NCBI GenBank assembly: GCA_000349905.1
Contig: KB722761.1
Coordinates: forward strand, 39,451 to 103,450
Reading direction: 5' to 3'
DNA length: 64,000 nt
Source: Volvariella volvacea V23
Lineage: Eukaryota; Basidiomycota; Agaricomycetes; Agaricales; Pluteaceae
Shown: positions 12,059 through 24,592 of the stretch, one piece after another
Numbering within the stretch: position 1 is the stretch's first letter
How the letters are laid out: every line of letters starts with the position of its first letter
The notes under the pieces: model-generated
Seen by the model: the letters and a program-made list of their open reading frames with translations, nothing else
Databases searched by the model: none
Told to the model about the DNA's origin: nothing
Position numbers and translations under genes: made by a program

Positions 12059-14193
12059 AGTCCAAGAATTTGTCCACGTCCACCACCTTGGTCCGAGCCT
12101 TCATACTCGTCCTGGAGAAGGTCTTAGCTATCTGAATTCTTGACCTGTAATTCACAGCACTATTTTCAATGTATTGTCACTTCTTCCTTTGCTCTTTACT
12201 TCGTCGTTTGTATTTCCATGCTGCTTTGGTGTTCGGCTGAAGCAGCAGAGTAGTTTATCCCACTATCTCATAACTGCAGTGCGTACTATCAACAGTTCTA
12301 CGGGTTGCGGCCACCATTGCGACTAGTGTTACGAGAGGTGATCACGATTCCAGCTGCATTACTATGTTCCTCACCTTGTCCGTCGGCGCGCCCAAAACAC
12401 GAACACCGAGTGAGCAGTTGCATTTGCTATTCAGCGGGCATTAATAGTACTCTGTGTCACCGCCGGAGAAGTGATCAATGTAATATGGTTCGAGCCGTGG
12501 CTTCGGTTTCGCGCCCAGCGCTGGTCGCTGGAGACCGCCGTAGGCAACTGCGGTATGTATTTACCTACTACATCGATTTCATATCACTTGGGCGTTCCGA
12601 CGGTCGCCTCCCACCTTATTCCAGCTCAAGATGCCCGCGGAATACTTACTGGTTGGAAATCAATTGAGATGGCCAGCGGGATCGCGGCGGGACATCGACA
12701 ACTCGGGGGAGGAAAACATGTGTAAACAATTGGTGGCTGTGTGCTGGCGGTCGGAGAGAGCTCACAAACACCGAGAGCCCTGAGTCCTTCCATTGTCATT
12801 CAGCTTGGTGAGTTGTCGTTTTCTACATCATGATGGTCTGCAACTGTACCCAGATCCTTGAGGGCTAGACTATCCAGAGTCCCCGAAAAATCGAGCAACG
12901 CGCCAAAACTCCGCGGCAGAGATTAGCACTTGTCCGTGCTGGTTCTCAAAGTCGTGTTTTCAGGTTACAGCATTGCCTGCCCTGAGCGCTTTCTGCCGAT
13001 CATTGTGGAACTTGCACTGTCCTGAAGGTGAGCTGTTGGAAATTTTCGGGAAGCCTTCGGAGATGCACAGCGAGGGTTACCCCGCACTTGCCATCCTAGC
13101 TGGTCAGTAAACCATGGCATCGAATGGGGTGGCTTCAGGACGGAACGCAATAGCACCCTGCGGACACCTAACGAGGTTCTCCCGTGAGCTTGGCAAAGGG
13201 CTAATAATATTCGACGGAGATGTTAGCGTACTACGAAGCTGAGAACATTGCTGTCTTTCCGACATCTCGACTCGGGTTCGGTGCTCCAACGTTGAACTGC
13301 TAGACTGTGTTCACGTCTACACGATACTAACCCACGTATCCAGAAGGCAACCCAGAGTTCACCTTGGTGATTGAGCTTAAGTCTATCCTCATAAATACGG
13401 GCACTTCGCCACTTCGAAGGCTTCCTCTAGTTCTTTTCGCACCCTTCACGCCATGGATTTGTAGTCTATATGAGAGTTTGTGTCCGGGATGCTTTGAATG
13501 GGCGCTCATTATGCTGAATTCACTTGGTGAGTACTAAGCTTTGTTCCCTTTTTCCCAAAGCATAATTCACGTTATCCAGTGAACCACTTTGATTCACGAT
13601 TCACATTAGCCAATAGAGGATAGAGTGACCATTTGTTTGCTTGTCATGGTCGCGACCCTCCCCCATCAAACTGTAAACACCGCACGCTGTTTCTCTCTTG
13701 ATCTCGCTTTTGCTGCTAAGAATCCTCGGGACTTCGACATTGGCTCGGACTTTCTACCTCGTTCTTCTTGGATATCATGTCCAGTCACGAATGGCAGGTT
13801 GATGCCTCTTTCATCAATTCTCGCTATCCGACCCCTAGAAAGTCCATCTACACGCTTCATGCTTCTGGATCTTCTAGATCTAAGCCTCTCACCGGATGGC
13901 AACATGCGTTTAGTGGCCGTCTCCATCTCCCGCTGGGATCCGCAGAAAATCCACTCGGCTTTTTCTGGGATCGTTTACCGAGAATGCGCGGACCATACCG
14001 AAAAGAACTGCAATCAATTCCCCTTACTAGTCCTTCCCACGTGGTCTACTTTCTTCAGGTCCATCCTCCCACAACTAATATCCACACCAAATGAGTAGCT
14101 TAAGTTCAGAAAGCTTTTAAGAGCTTTACTAGCCGGTGAGTCTCATCAGTTCTCCCCACCCACAAGCTCCTCATTCCCCTTTCGATTACAACG
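12059..14193. other. Intergenic, no supported gene
   Basis: Several short frames have splice-like borders (for example 12471-12540, 12870-13020, 13380-13520), but they do not join into a protein I recognise and stops interrupt them. It may hold a decayed gene; the evidence is too thin to name it. Confidence 0.4.
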
Positions 14194-15077
14194 ATGTCCT
14201 TTTCTCGGGATCAAATTGCTTCTGCCAGCGCTTCACCAGCCCTCTCCTCACACTCGACTCCTATTCCCCGATCCCACAAGTCGAAGCTCTCCTCGTCCAG
14301 AGCATGGGTTGATCCCTCCTCACTACCAGACTATGGCGATGTATCAGCAATCGGGGGTAACGCACCCGACTACGTCAAGCAGCTAAACTCCAACACCTTC
14401 TTCTCCTATGGAGTTGGGAACGAAGACTGTTTTGGTCATAAAGTCGGAAAATCCGTCCGATTCACCAACGTCAATATTGATCGCCGGATGGAGCGCCAAG
14501 GAAGATTGGAGGCAACAACCGTTGCGGAAGTTGTTGTGACAAAACGTAAGTTGTCGTCACGGCACAGTGAAGGAATAATTGCTCATCTGTTTGGATAGAT
14601 ATGTTGAACGGCGCTGGCATGTTGCACGGAGGATGCGTCGCGTATCTAATCGACAAGTGAGTCATACGTCGTTTATCGTGGAGATCAAATGACTAACAGC
14701 AATTTATCCATAATGCAGTTGCTGCAGCACACCACTGGTCGTGCTCGGTTTAGTACAAAACGTCAATGGTGTTGGTGTTACGCAATCAATGAATGTCCTC
14801 TTCCATGCTCCGGCCTCCCTGTGCGTATACCAAAACTAGGAGGTTATGGCCAAGTACTGAACTATCTTGCAGAGGAACACGACTCAGCATTGAAAGCACA
14901 TCAGTGTCCCTCGGCGGGCGTGTCATGAGCTCTCGGTGTGAGGTATGTTCAGCAATATTTCATATGCAACACACTTCCGATTGACATCGCACTTGACAGA
15001 TTATTGATAAAGACACGGGCCGGATAGTTGCTTCTGCCTTCCTGAACAAAATGCAACCCGCGATGTCAAAACTTTGA
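14194..15077 (+). CDS. Hotdog-fold thioesterase (PaaI/ACOT13-like)
   Basis: Exons 14194-14545, 14599-14656, 14719-14820, 14873-14942 and 15000-15077 total 660 nt, 219 aa. The C-terminal ~110 residues form a thioesterase-superfamily hotdog domain: HMLNGAGMLHGGCVAYLID carries the HGG and following Asp typical of the active site, followed by VTQSMNVLFHAPA and the strand SRCEIIDKDTGRIVA. Such enzymes hydrolyse acyl-CoA thioesters. The N-terminal ~70 residues are Ser/Pro-rich and probably disordered. The exact substrate is unknown. All introns are GT-AG and short. Confidence 0.85.
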
Positions 15078-17205
15078 GCTTCCTTGCTCTATCATGCCAT
15101 GGGTTGCCTATGAGATAGATTGGGATATGTTTTCTTTGTTCGTTTCCTTTTGGGCTCTATTATTTATTTTTTTTGAGGATTCATACATGGTCATTTGATC
15201 ACGGACTGATTACACTTGTAGTATTACCTGGTACATACCCTTGTGGACTCGCATTAAAATAGTAGTGTATACAATATAGAATCTTTTCCCTACAATCTTG
15301 CGTGCATTTCTAATAATGGGTTCAGTCTCGTTTTGTCGGTCACTTAAACTTGAGGTATTTCACTGCCAGCCCTATTCCATCCATTTTTCCTACGATCTCA
15401 CGACCAATATATTCCTGAAGCCTCACAGGGGAGACAACCTATAGTCACGGCGGCCGCCTAAAGGGTTGCTAACCGTTCCTGCTCTTGATTGCTTAAACCC
15501 TTCGCGGAGTGCTGCAAACGCTAGACTGTCAGTGGCAACCAAATTATGGAGTTTTTGACACTTACGGGAATCAACGACACAACATAAGCTAAAGGGGCAA
15601 AATCTAGTAGAGATAAAAGTAGCACAGGCGCAGAGATAATTAAAGGTGAATCCGTCCGGCAAGCGACCACCAACGAGAACCCCGAGCTCCACGATCCCAT
15701 ATAGACATATAGCACCCAACGAAACAGTTGGTAGAAAGCTGTAACTGAAGCAGCCCTCCCACAGTCGCATGCTCGGGGCCGGAGCCCGGTGTAACATACC
15801 ATGCTTTCTGGAAGATAAGGCCAGCGTTTTCACCCACGTCCATCCAAAAAATGAGGTTGTGTCAAGTTGTCTGAATTTCAATTATAAAAAACCTTCCCCT
15901 AATAGACTCGCTTCGACACAGTATGTTGTGCAAGCGTTATCCTTGAACAGACCTCTGATCGCCGTGCTTCTTCTTCTGCTAGCGTTCCTTCCCGAAGCAC
16001 TTCAAGGGGTAGCCGTTTTAGATAGACTCGTTTCTGCTGTCCATCCCATGGAATGGGGTCTGTGAAGGATGTTATTTTTGGATGCTCAAATCCAGCTGCG
16101 TGGTTTGCCGCAACATACCCTAGTGTCCCGAGTCTCCCCTCGTCAAGGGGCACACTGATTGACATGACACCCTACTTTTCGCCCTGTTGAGTGGCGAAAA
16201 AATAGCTGTAGTATGAGAACTCGACTTCTTTTTCACTTGCACCAGAGCCAGCGGCGCGTTCACGAGGACAGCATGGAAATCAAGCTGACTAAAGGAAAGC
16301 TATAATCAGTAAGGATCTGCCTAGAGTTTTTAGGTTAGAACATCGCGAAATTTGGGATCTTGAGTGCAGTGCCGGGAGTAACCCATACGTTTGGTACTTG
16401 GATTCCAAATTCCACACACCTCCTCTATTGCTTACATCCTTTCGCTGCTGATCCATGCGATCCTCACATCCACCGACCAGAACGCAAAAATCAACTATAA
16501 GACAGACTCGAGTAAACCGGCAAAGGTCGAATAGCAGCCATCAGCAAAAGGGTTTTGTGCTACGTGCTACTCGTTGCATCAAATGGAGTTAAGGAGGCCA
16601 ACGTCCAACCCTGAACGTTTGAACACGGTGACACGATAAACAAGATGTCACCTTCCCCGTCTTGCTCACCGAGGACTTACTGAATTACAACCCCCGTTAG
16701 CAGCTGGTCCCTGCCCGATGTTCTGTCTGTTACCCGCAGTGTCCATATGTTTCAAGACGACAACGAGGAAGTCTTCGACAGTTGTCCCGGCGGCTTTAGA
16801 CACGCCCGCCACACACACACCCCATTTGTTTTTCGCAGTGGCGCGAGGGTTAATATTGGCCATGTCCATGGCGCAGGCGCTAGCCCCGATATGATTGGAC
16901 CTTGCGTGTGCCCCTGAAGTTGGGCCTAATGCGTGCCATTCGTTGGAGCGATCACTGATAACGTTATTCAATTTCGATTCTTTCATCATCTGCCATTATG
17001 CTCTGACGATAACAAGAGAATAGATGTGAGGAAGTGAGGCTAAAGGCAGATCGATGGTGTAGTGATGTTCGAAGGTCAAGGCACAAGGAGCATAGCAATA
17101 AGATAACACAACGATGCAAGGGAAACATCTTATCGGGGCTCACAACCGTTCCCAGCCTCTCGTTAATTATTCCCGGTAACACTCCCAACTGAGCCCAACC
17201 CACAA
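15078..17205. other. Intergenic with possible decayed or unresolved minus-strand gene (about 15350-16165)
   Basis: On the minus strand a good-looking C-terminal exon (REIVGKMDGIGLAVKYLKFK then stop, ending near 15345) can join, through a 59-nt intron, to an open frame over 15423-15881. An upstream frame starts at 16165. The pieces do not assemble into a known family, and frames clash at 15540-15580. It is either a gene I cannot splice correctly or a relic. The rest of the stretch shows nothing. Confidence 0.3.
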
Positions 17206-17910
17206 TCACGAACGTTCTCCCGAGTCTGGTCGCACCAGCGGCACCACCGTCACATCGCCATGACGAAACGTCCTCAGCCCCGTTCTAACGATTTTCAGCC
17301 TAGACTGACAGTGAGGATCCGGACACGCAACCTCCCCATCAGTCGTCATCCAGTCGTTCGGGTGTGTAGGTCGTTGTTTGGCCGCTAAGAGCGGCAGAAC
17401 GGAGGCTAATGATCAAGAAATGTGGGGAGTAAGTAATCGCAATCCCAGGTGTAACAGTCCAAGTGATGATGATGGAGTGATGAGAGAAAACGCCACCGTT
17501 GGCTTGTGGACGTTCTTCACAAAATTAGTCTGTTGATTCAATCCGGACACGGGGAACGAGTCCAAGCCGGAACGCACAACGTCATACGGAAGACCACAAC
17601 CACGCTCATCAACTGATGGCGGGGTATCGTTGAACAGGGAGGTCAATGGAAGAGGTAGCTACTTTCCTAAGGAGTAGATCGAAATTCCTTGACCTGGCGG
17701 GAGATACAGCATTTCCCCTTCTAGCGTGAAAAAATCTCCATTTTTCGCCCCACACATTATGCGTACATCTGAGGGGCAAATAACTTCGACCCGGAGGTCG
17801 TAGAGCTGGAAGGAGTCTTCGTGGGTTGGTGTAGGCGACTGAGTTGGGGCATGCGCCATTGATGGGAGCAAGCAAGTGTTGAAAGCCACGAGGCGCGTGT
17901 TTTTCGGCAT
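17206..17910 (-). CDS. Small conserved protein resembling TIGR04076 family, non-GT donor
   Basis: Two coding parts, 17910-17667 and 17405-17206, join to 444 nt (147 aa): YDLRVEVICP, CGAKNGDFFTLEGEMLYLPP, then SVLPLLAAKQRPTHPNDW and a Cys pair in VACPDPHCQSRL. The order GDxF ... PP ... LPLLxxKQR ... NDW ... CPDP matches small proteins labelled TIGR04076, whose function is unknown. The join needs an intron starting GAAAGT instead of GTAAGT (donor at 17666), 261 nt long, with a normal TAG acceptor. Without splicing the frame ends three codons later (LGK stop). So this is a rare GA-AG intron, a damaged donor or a base error. The family call comes from memory of the pattern. Confidence 0.6.
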
Positions 17911-18064
17911 TATCTATCACATATACCCAAACGGGATAACCTCTACAAATGTCTACGAGGCATATGTTTTCTGTACGGATCGCCCTTGCGCGCGAGTGTG
18001 TGTGTGATCAGCTGGTCAAGTGTGAGTTGAATCCACCGCTCTGACTCCTCAATCAAGAAGCCAG

Positions 18065-20382
18065 CTATGTGATAGCTGGAACAATGTCAGTAAACCAGCT
18101 AGAAGGCGCAATCTCTTGAGGCTCACTATATTTAGGACCACCGCTGCCTTCTGGTACAGTCCATGTTATGTCTTGAGTGGGAACTTTTACGTCGCACAAC
18201 TTGCAATGGATGCAATTCTGGGGAAAACCATCCACACGAGTGAGCTCACAAGACGTCAATTAGTCTAACAAGCCTACCTGAGAATTGATCACGAGTTTCT
18301 TCCCATTCCACCCGTCACTCTTCTCTGTGTTCTTCACAGACTGAAACGGGGACGATAGGTTGTGAGTGACGTCATTCATCGAAAATTTTCAGAAACTCAC
18401 TTCGTCCTCGTCAATGTATTCATAAACACCAGCGGGGCAGGCATGACCCAACAGTCCCGCATACTCGCCGACATTGACCTTGACGTGGTTGCGACGGATC
18501 TCTTGCAGGCGCTGCTGAGTCTTTGGATCGGTGACGTCTGCCGTCTGCGCAGCCTGCGATCCGCCAATCTTCGAGGGTCCACCACCATCAACGCGCAAGT
18601 GGATTGGCTGATCTTCGGCGTGGTTGGTACCGGTCAATGTAACGCTAGTCAAGATGTCTGTAGACAGTCCAGACTCGGGAGCGGGATAGTCGATCTTATC
18701 ATGTTGAGAGGCTGGTTCAGTATGAAGCGAGTCGAGGGAACGACCACCCTGGGATCCGGATACCTAAGCCAAGCCCGCAACCGTCATGGAAAGAATGTAC
18801 TTACAAGCTTCGCACCAGTCTTATCGGAATGTTTGAATGTCCAGGGAACTCGCCCCTTGAAGAACAAAGTATCGAACCCGGAGTAGGCTACACCTCCCAA
18901 AACGCCTAGCCTTGTGTTAAATGCAGGACGGAGATTGCGGACTTCATACAAATCCGACCACACCCAGGAGTTACAGAGGGCCTTGGTATATGACGACAGA
19001 TCCGCCGGGGCATCAGTTTCGGATGCTACCTCCTCTGCGGCTTTCGAGCTGGGATGAAGGGCTTCATACGCCGACTCGGCAGCTAACATTCCACTCTTCA
19101 TAGCGTTATGTGTGCCCTTAATTTTAGCGATATTGACAAAACCGGCGGAGCAGCCGATCAGAGCACCGCCGGGGAAGTGGGTTGTGGGGACAGACTGTAG
19201 ACCGCCTTCGTTGAGTACTCTGGCCCCGTATGCCACGCGTTCAGAGGAGCCACCAAGCAGCTTGCGGAAATACGGGTGGTGTTTCATTTTCTAGATGGTT
19301 ATCAGTAAGAAGTCCTCGGTGCAGCGGACGGAAAAGCGCACTTGAAGCTCCTTGTGAGGTGATAACCAAGGGTTTTTGTAGTCAAGACCGATAACAAGCC
19401 CCAAGCTTACAAGACCCTCATCCATATGGTATACCCAACCTCCTCCATACGTGGACCAGTCCAACGGCCAGCCAAGGGTGTGAATGACTTCGCCTGGTCG
19501 ATACTGCTCGGGATCGACCCTCCAAACTTCTTTAACACCAATGCCGTAAGTCTGAGGCTGTGACTCCTTGTTCAACTGGTACTTGGCAATAGCTGACTTG
19601 GACAGGGAGCCGTGAGCACCTTCAGCCAGAAGGGTAACCTTCGACCTGAACGCCATTCCTGGTTCGAACGAGGATTTCATTTTGAAGTCTCGAGTGAGAC
19701 CAACCTCATTGGTGATGACTCCCCGTACACTTTTCACTTTGTTGCCCCAACTATCCACGGCATCCTCTGCGTCTGAATATAGTAGCTGGGCTCCAGCAAA
19801 TCCGGGATATATTTCTACCCCATACTCCTCCTCGGCAATTGAAGCCAGCCAGCGGGTTAAGGCGGATAACGAGATGATGTAATTGCCGCGGTTCGACATC
19901 TGGGGGGGATGGGGAATGGGAATGGCGTACTTAGAGGATAGGTAGAGCATCCGCGAAGAGGTTGCTGGCTGGGTCAGAGGGTGACCTTCTCGAGTTTGCC
20001 AGTCAGGTAAGAGCTCATTCAACGCTCTGGGTTCAATTACAGCGCCAGAAAGAATGTGGGATCCTAACACGACCGAGTCAGTGACCGCCAAAGCAATTAA
20101 CCACTTGAACGCACCTACTTCGCCGCCCTTCTCCAGAACGATCACACGGATGTCGTTGCCCTTCTCCTTCTCTATCTGCTTCAGCCTAATAGCAGCACTG
20201 AGACCAGCAGGACCTCCTCCAACGATACAGACGTCCACTTCATCCTCCGCTCGCTCTACCTCAGCTGGATTAAAATAGTCACCGCCAGAGTTTGACCGTG
20301 CCAGTGATGCGTGTAGGTTCCGTGTGCGACCAGCTACCACAGCGAGGATGTTACGAGGCCTCGCGAGCCTTGACCGCAGCAT
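18065..20382 (-). CDS. Electron transfer flavoprotein-ubiquinone oxidoreductase, mitochondrial
   Basis: Exons 20382-20115, 20063-19342, 19290-18805, 18763-18401, 18340-18278, 18217-18127 and 18075-18065 total 2004 nt, 667 aa (human ETFDH is about 617). The N-terminus is Arg/Ser/Ala-rich and lacks acids, a fair mitochondrial presequence, so I chose the ATG at 20382; an in-frame ATG lies upstream at 20466. An FAD site follows ([14 protein letters not shown]). The C-terminus holds the [4Fe-4S] cysteines, CPAG and NCIHCKLC. The enzyme passes electrons from fatty-acid and amino-acid dehydrogenases, via ETF, to ubiquinone at the inner mitochondrial membrane. The last exon is only 11 nt; splicing it restores the conserved end PKYT-IT in place of a 20-residue extension. 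Confidence 0.92.
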
Positions 20383-21255
20383 GGTGGAGGTTGGAGTTGA
20401 AGCAAGAAACTTGGGTAGGCCACGGTCCACTAATACCCCGGATCTCATTTGACCCGCCAGAGTCACGTGACTGTGACACGGTCAGGCGTCCACTCCGCCT
20501 GGGATTATCGAAAAGCCTGTGCGCCTTGGCCAAGGATTGTATGGACTCTGTTTTGTCCTTCAATACCCAGTGTTCGTCATGCTTGCTGTACCCTGCGCAA
20601 TGGGAGCTGACGCTAACGCCTAACGTCGACAAGGGTAACACATCGAAGTCTGCGCTAATCCTCCTCTGGATGTTCCAACAAAGCCACATCGGAGCCTGTG
20701 GCCGTGTGGTGGGTGATCATGACCTAACAACTGCACCCGCGATCGATAGCATCCTGAGCGCGCCAAGGTTAAAAGTGTGTCCCAGAAATAGTGTGCCTGC
20801 GTGTCTGATGATGCCTAATGTCATGACCCTTCTGTTAGAATTTCGGAGCTGCGGTGTGCGTGCTCCAAGACAGATACGGACGCGCGCAATGCCCTGAGAC
20901 TTAGGTTGTTAACCTATGTCACCCGTCGAGGAATAATGGCAATCAATGGTGGATGTGGAATTTCTCATTCCCAAAGTATCAATTGGATGCCTGGTGGTCT
21001 CTAAGGCGATGAAGCATATGAAATTTCGTACACTACATAAGCTTTTTGCTGACATCTCCGAGAGGCCAGGGACAAAAGCCGCTTTCGGGAATTCCACGTC
21101 TCTCACATCCCTTCGTGCGCCAGGGCCGCCTTTCAGGTGTAGTCAACCAGCACCGGCATAAGACGTTTTGAGGCAAAACATGACAGCTTCCCACCTTGTG
21201 GTCGATCCCTCACCCACCTCGCAATAAAGCTGCGCCCTCAACCATACAGTTCGCA
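20383..21255. other. Intergenic between divergent genes
   Basis: Upstream region of both the ETF-QO gene (leftward) and the DUF6533-type gene (rightward). An open frame at 20292-20897 on the plus strand overlaps the ETF-QO start and has no protein character. No promoter element stands out. Confidence 0.5.
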
Positions 21256-22768
21256 ATGGAATTGGTAAAGGACCGGATGGTAGTGCAATACGCAACAGGT
21301 GCTACGTCACACCTCTCATGTCCCATGATACTTTCTCAACGTCTCGCGCAGTTTCTGCACTCACAGTACAAGTTTGTGAGTACATCTTTTACCTACCCGA
21401 CGAAATTTCCTACTTCTGGGAGTGAGTGTGCTTTGACCCGTTGTTCTGTTGGCACTGACCAGCAAATATCCAAATTGGTTAGCAATCGAACGTCGATTAC
21501 CAAAGTTGTTTACCTGTGGTCTCGTTACTTTCCTCTAATCGCCCAAACGTCCTAAGCATCTCCACCCATTCCACCAACTCTTTCTGATATTTTTCGTCAT
21601 AGGATCAATGTTGTACTATCTAGCAGAACATCGGCCACTTTTCCCCTTTCGCCAAAAGCCTGTGCTACCGAATATGCCTTTAAGTCGATTTTAGGGCAGA
21701 TAACGCTGGAAGGCATTGAAGTAGTCTTGATGGTGAGACGTAAGTAAATTTACGATATCCCTAATATCTGGAAACTCACTAAAAAGGACTCGGACAACCC
21801 CTAACCAGTATACGCGTTGTACAACTGCAGTAAACGGATTGGGAAATTCCTGGTCTTTATCTTCATCCTGTGTACATCCCTACACACATACGCCAACTTC
21901 CTGTCCGTGAAGAATCTTACGTCAATTCCCTCATGTACTCCACAAAAAACGTCACGGGAGACCCTGGCTCTATTCTCGTGAGTTTCGTGCGGTGTACAGC
22001 TGATTGCTAGCGCCGTAATCGTTATTTAAAGAATCAGCGCGGGGATTAGCCAAAGCGTAATATTGCTAATGACATTGGGTAAATACGTTTTTGGGGTTCG
22101 GAATGGGTGGGCGCGAAGCCCTTTGGTTTCGCTTATGCTCCGCGACGGGCTGTTCATCTATCTCCTCTCATTCGGTGCGTTTGTGTCCTCTCCGTGGCAA
22201 CGCCTTTTCTAGATGAAGAAAACCCACCTCAGTGATCGTCGCGACGCTCGTGACTCTCGAAGGGCTGCGAAATATATCAGATCAAGCCCTGGGCGCAATC
22301 TTTGGGTAAGCTTTGCAACGCCTTGCATAACTCTTCTGCGGGGATATCTGATGATCACCAAAAAGGTGGTACGTGGCCACCATGTCGATCGTAGTTCGTC
22401 TACTCCAGTCATCTGTTACCTATTTCATTACGTTGAACTTTATTGTATTCCAGGGGTGCCGCCTGGTCGTGAGAGTCCGCAGACTCGCAGGAGAGCGTCT
22501 TAGATTAGATAGCGAAACGGACATGTCATTATCCTCAATCCACGAAATCTTTGGGGACCCATCAAGAGCGTCGAGTCGATCAAACCCCACTACGGTGGAA
22601 TCCGCGATGAATACAGATGAAAGTTATACGCTTGGTTCTAGCGACGCTACACTCCCCCCGTCCATTTCTACCTCTAGGACAACGCTTGACCTATCCCCTT
22701 CCCTTAATGATGTTCACTCGGATTCACACCTCGACCGCCGTGATCTAACCCCTTCCACCCAGTGTTAG
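21256..22768 (+). CDS. DUF6533-type multi-pass membrane protein
   Basis: Nine exons: 21256-21298, 21352-21421, 21483-21548, 21603-21739, 21809-21977, 22032-22174, 22233-22305, 22366-22390, 22454-22768. They total 1041 nt, 346 aa, in frame. The translation shows the pattern of the large basidiomycete DUF6533 family: CEYIFYLPDEISYFWE near the start, KVVYLWSRYFPLI, ITLEGIEVVLMVRLYALYN, a RDGLFIYLLSF segment and a final GCRLVVRVRRL before a Ser/Thr-rich cytoplasmic tail. Six or seven hydrophobic segments are likely. Members are often compared with GPCR-like receptors, but no ligand or role is established. The gene shows as scattered short frames unless spliced. One donor is gtagtt and the first acceptor choices rest on frame. 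Confidence 0.8.
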
Positions 22769-24592
22769 TTCTGCACAGGGAAGATTAGAACAAAACGAGA
22801 CGGTGGCACCACTGTAGTCAATGGGATGGACAGAATGTAACTATGCGCCCTTATTTGATGCCGAGCCCCCTCGCTCATCCATTTGGATTTGGACTGGGGA
22901 GAATATCATTTTCCGCCATTCTCCATACAAGTAAATTAATGAAAGGGTCTTTATCCCATTCAGCTTCCACAAAGCGCTGTACGTTGTTCGGACAGCAATT
23001 ATTATGTCAAGCTTACTAACAATAATCTGACCTCCTGTCATCTCTAGTCTGTCCCCTCTCGAAGGCATGGTAGAATGCAGAGGATAGGCCCCAAGGAACA
23101 ACCAGATCTGAGCATAGGGTTGTGTTGAAATAGGTCGGCGGTGTGCGGCGCGCAGATGCAATCGTGAAGGACAGACAAGTGATGGAAGTTCGAGACCCGT
23201 TGCTTATTCACAGTCCCCATAACCGCTGTCCATGATATCCTATCCGTTCGAACAAGATGCCCTGAGGTTTCCCATCCGAGCCCATCGCGAGCACGCTACA
23301 GGAACTGAGGCACAATTCAGGTTGTCCAGCCAAGGCCAAGTATCTGAGAAATTCCACACTACCTTGGAGCCCGGGAGGTCTGTACTCGCTGGAAGTCGCC
23401 CAATGATCGTCCTTTTCTTTCTTTTCCCCTTTCATCGCCTGGCTTGTTGATGAGAGGGGTTTTTGGTCTAGGTGTGGCGTTTATTCCGGTCAGCTCAATC
23501 GAGACTTGGGTCGAAATGGGGAACCGTGGCTACGGGCTTGCCAGTGGTAACAAGAAACCCCGAAATGAGGTGGATCCCCTCGGTGTGTTGGTGTCCATTG
23601 TGTTCCAACTACGAGGCCGGTTGGTTATTGTGGCGGAGTATAGTTGAAGTGTGAGTTGAACACCAGGCGAATGATGAATATCTCCGCCTGGCTGCATTAC
23701 TGATTGCGGGAGATTATTTCCATTGGTGCTGGGCGACAACCAATAGCAGGGTAGGTGAAGCGATGGGTGGGGAAACAATCCAAGGACTTGTGCCCATTGG
23801 ATGTCTACCAGTTTTTACATCGTCTTCAATCAATCTATCGCGATTTCTACTACTACGGTACGATTTTCCCGATGATTCCTGGGTGGATCCGCTGGCTCTC
23901 ATTCACATCGCCACCGTTCCCGATTTTTCTACCCTCGTCGCGTAGTTGGTGTGCCTGAGAAAGCAGTCATTAGCCCACTCATCATTAAAAGAAATGGAGC
24001 TGCGGATAAAACCCACCCCCTCAGACAACGGTTGGTAGGTTGGGCCATTGGATGTCAAGTTGCATCATACAAATTTCCATCACAAAAGACCCGTACACAC
24101 CAAATGTCGTCATAGAAAGCGAAGTGTTCGTGTTCCCCTTCTTTCTCGGTCAGAGAAGATGCGAATGCGTCAGATCAGCTGTCAAGCAAATCACCACTTA
24201 AATTTTCGTCGATGAGGCATTGATAAAGTGTCTTAATGTGATGCTAGGAAGTTTTTATTCGTCGGTCCAATGGATGGAGCTAGTCATCAAACTCATGGCC
24301 AAACTTCGGCATATCTCACTTTCAAAAACGATCCTCAAACGCTCGGAACTATCTCATCGCCACCCCAAGCCTGTCACTCAAGGTACCTGGGTGAGGTCAT
24401 CCTAGCAGTGCGGGTAGAGGTGCGCTCGTTTACCGGTGGGCACTGCCAGAATCAGCACATAACGTGGGCGGCACGAGGCCGGATTCGGAAACCGAGAACA
24501 AGGTAAATCAAAAGTCCGTTCCGAGACTCTATAAGAATACAATAAATGTAACGGATATCACATAGTTATGTCCGGGGATCTGCCACGGGACT
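22769..24592. other. Intergenic, no gene seen
   Basis: About 1.8 kb with short unrelated frames on both strands. I see no domain motif, repeat or RNA gene. Confidence 0.5.

Noticed and set aside
16666..16989. 107-codon minus-strand frame downstream of the TIGR04076-like gene
   Set aside because: It does not join to that gene, which already has a stop at 17206, and it has no family motif.
20292..20897. 201-codon plus-strand frame
   Set aside because: It overlaps the coding start and upstream region of ETF-QO on the other strand and has no family features.
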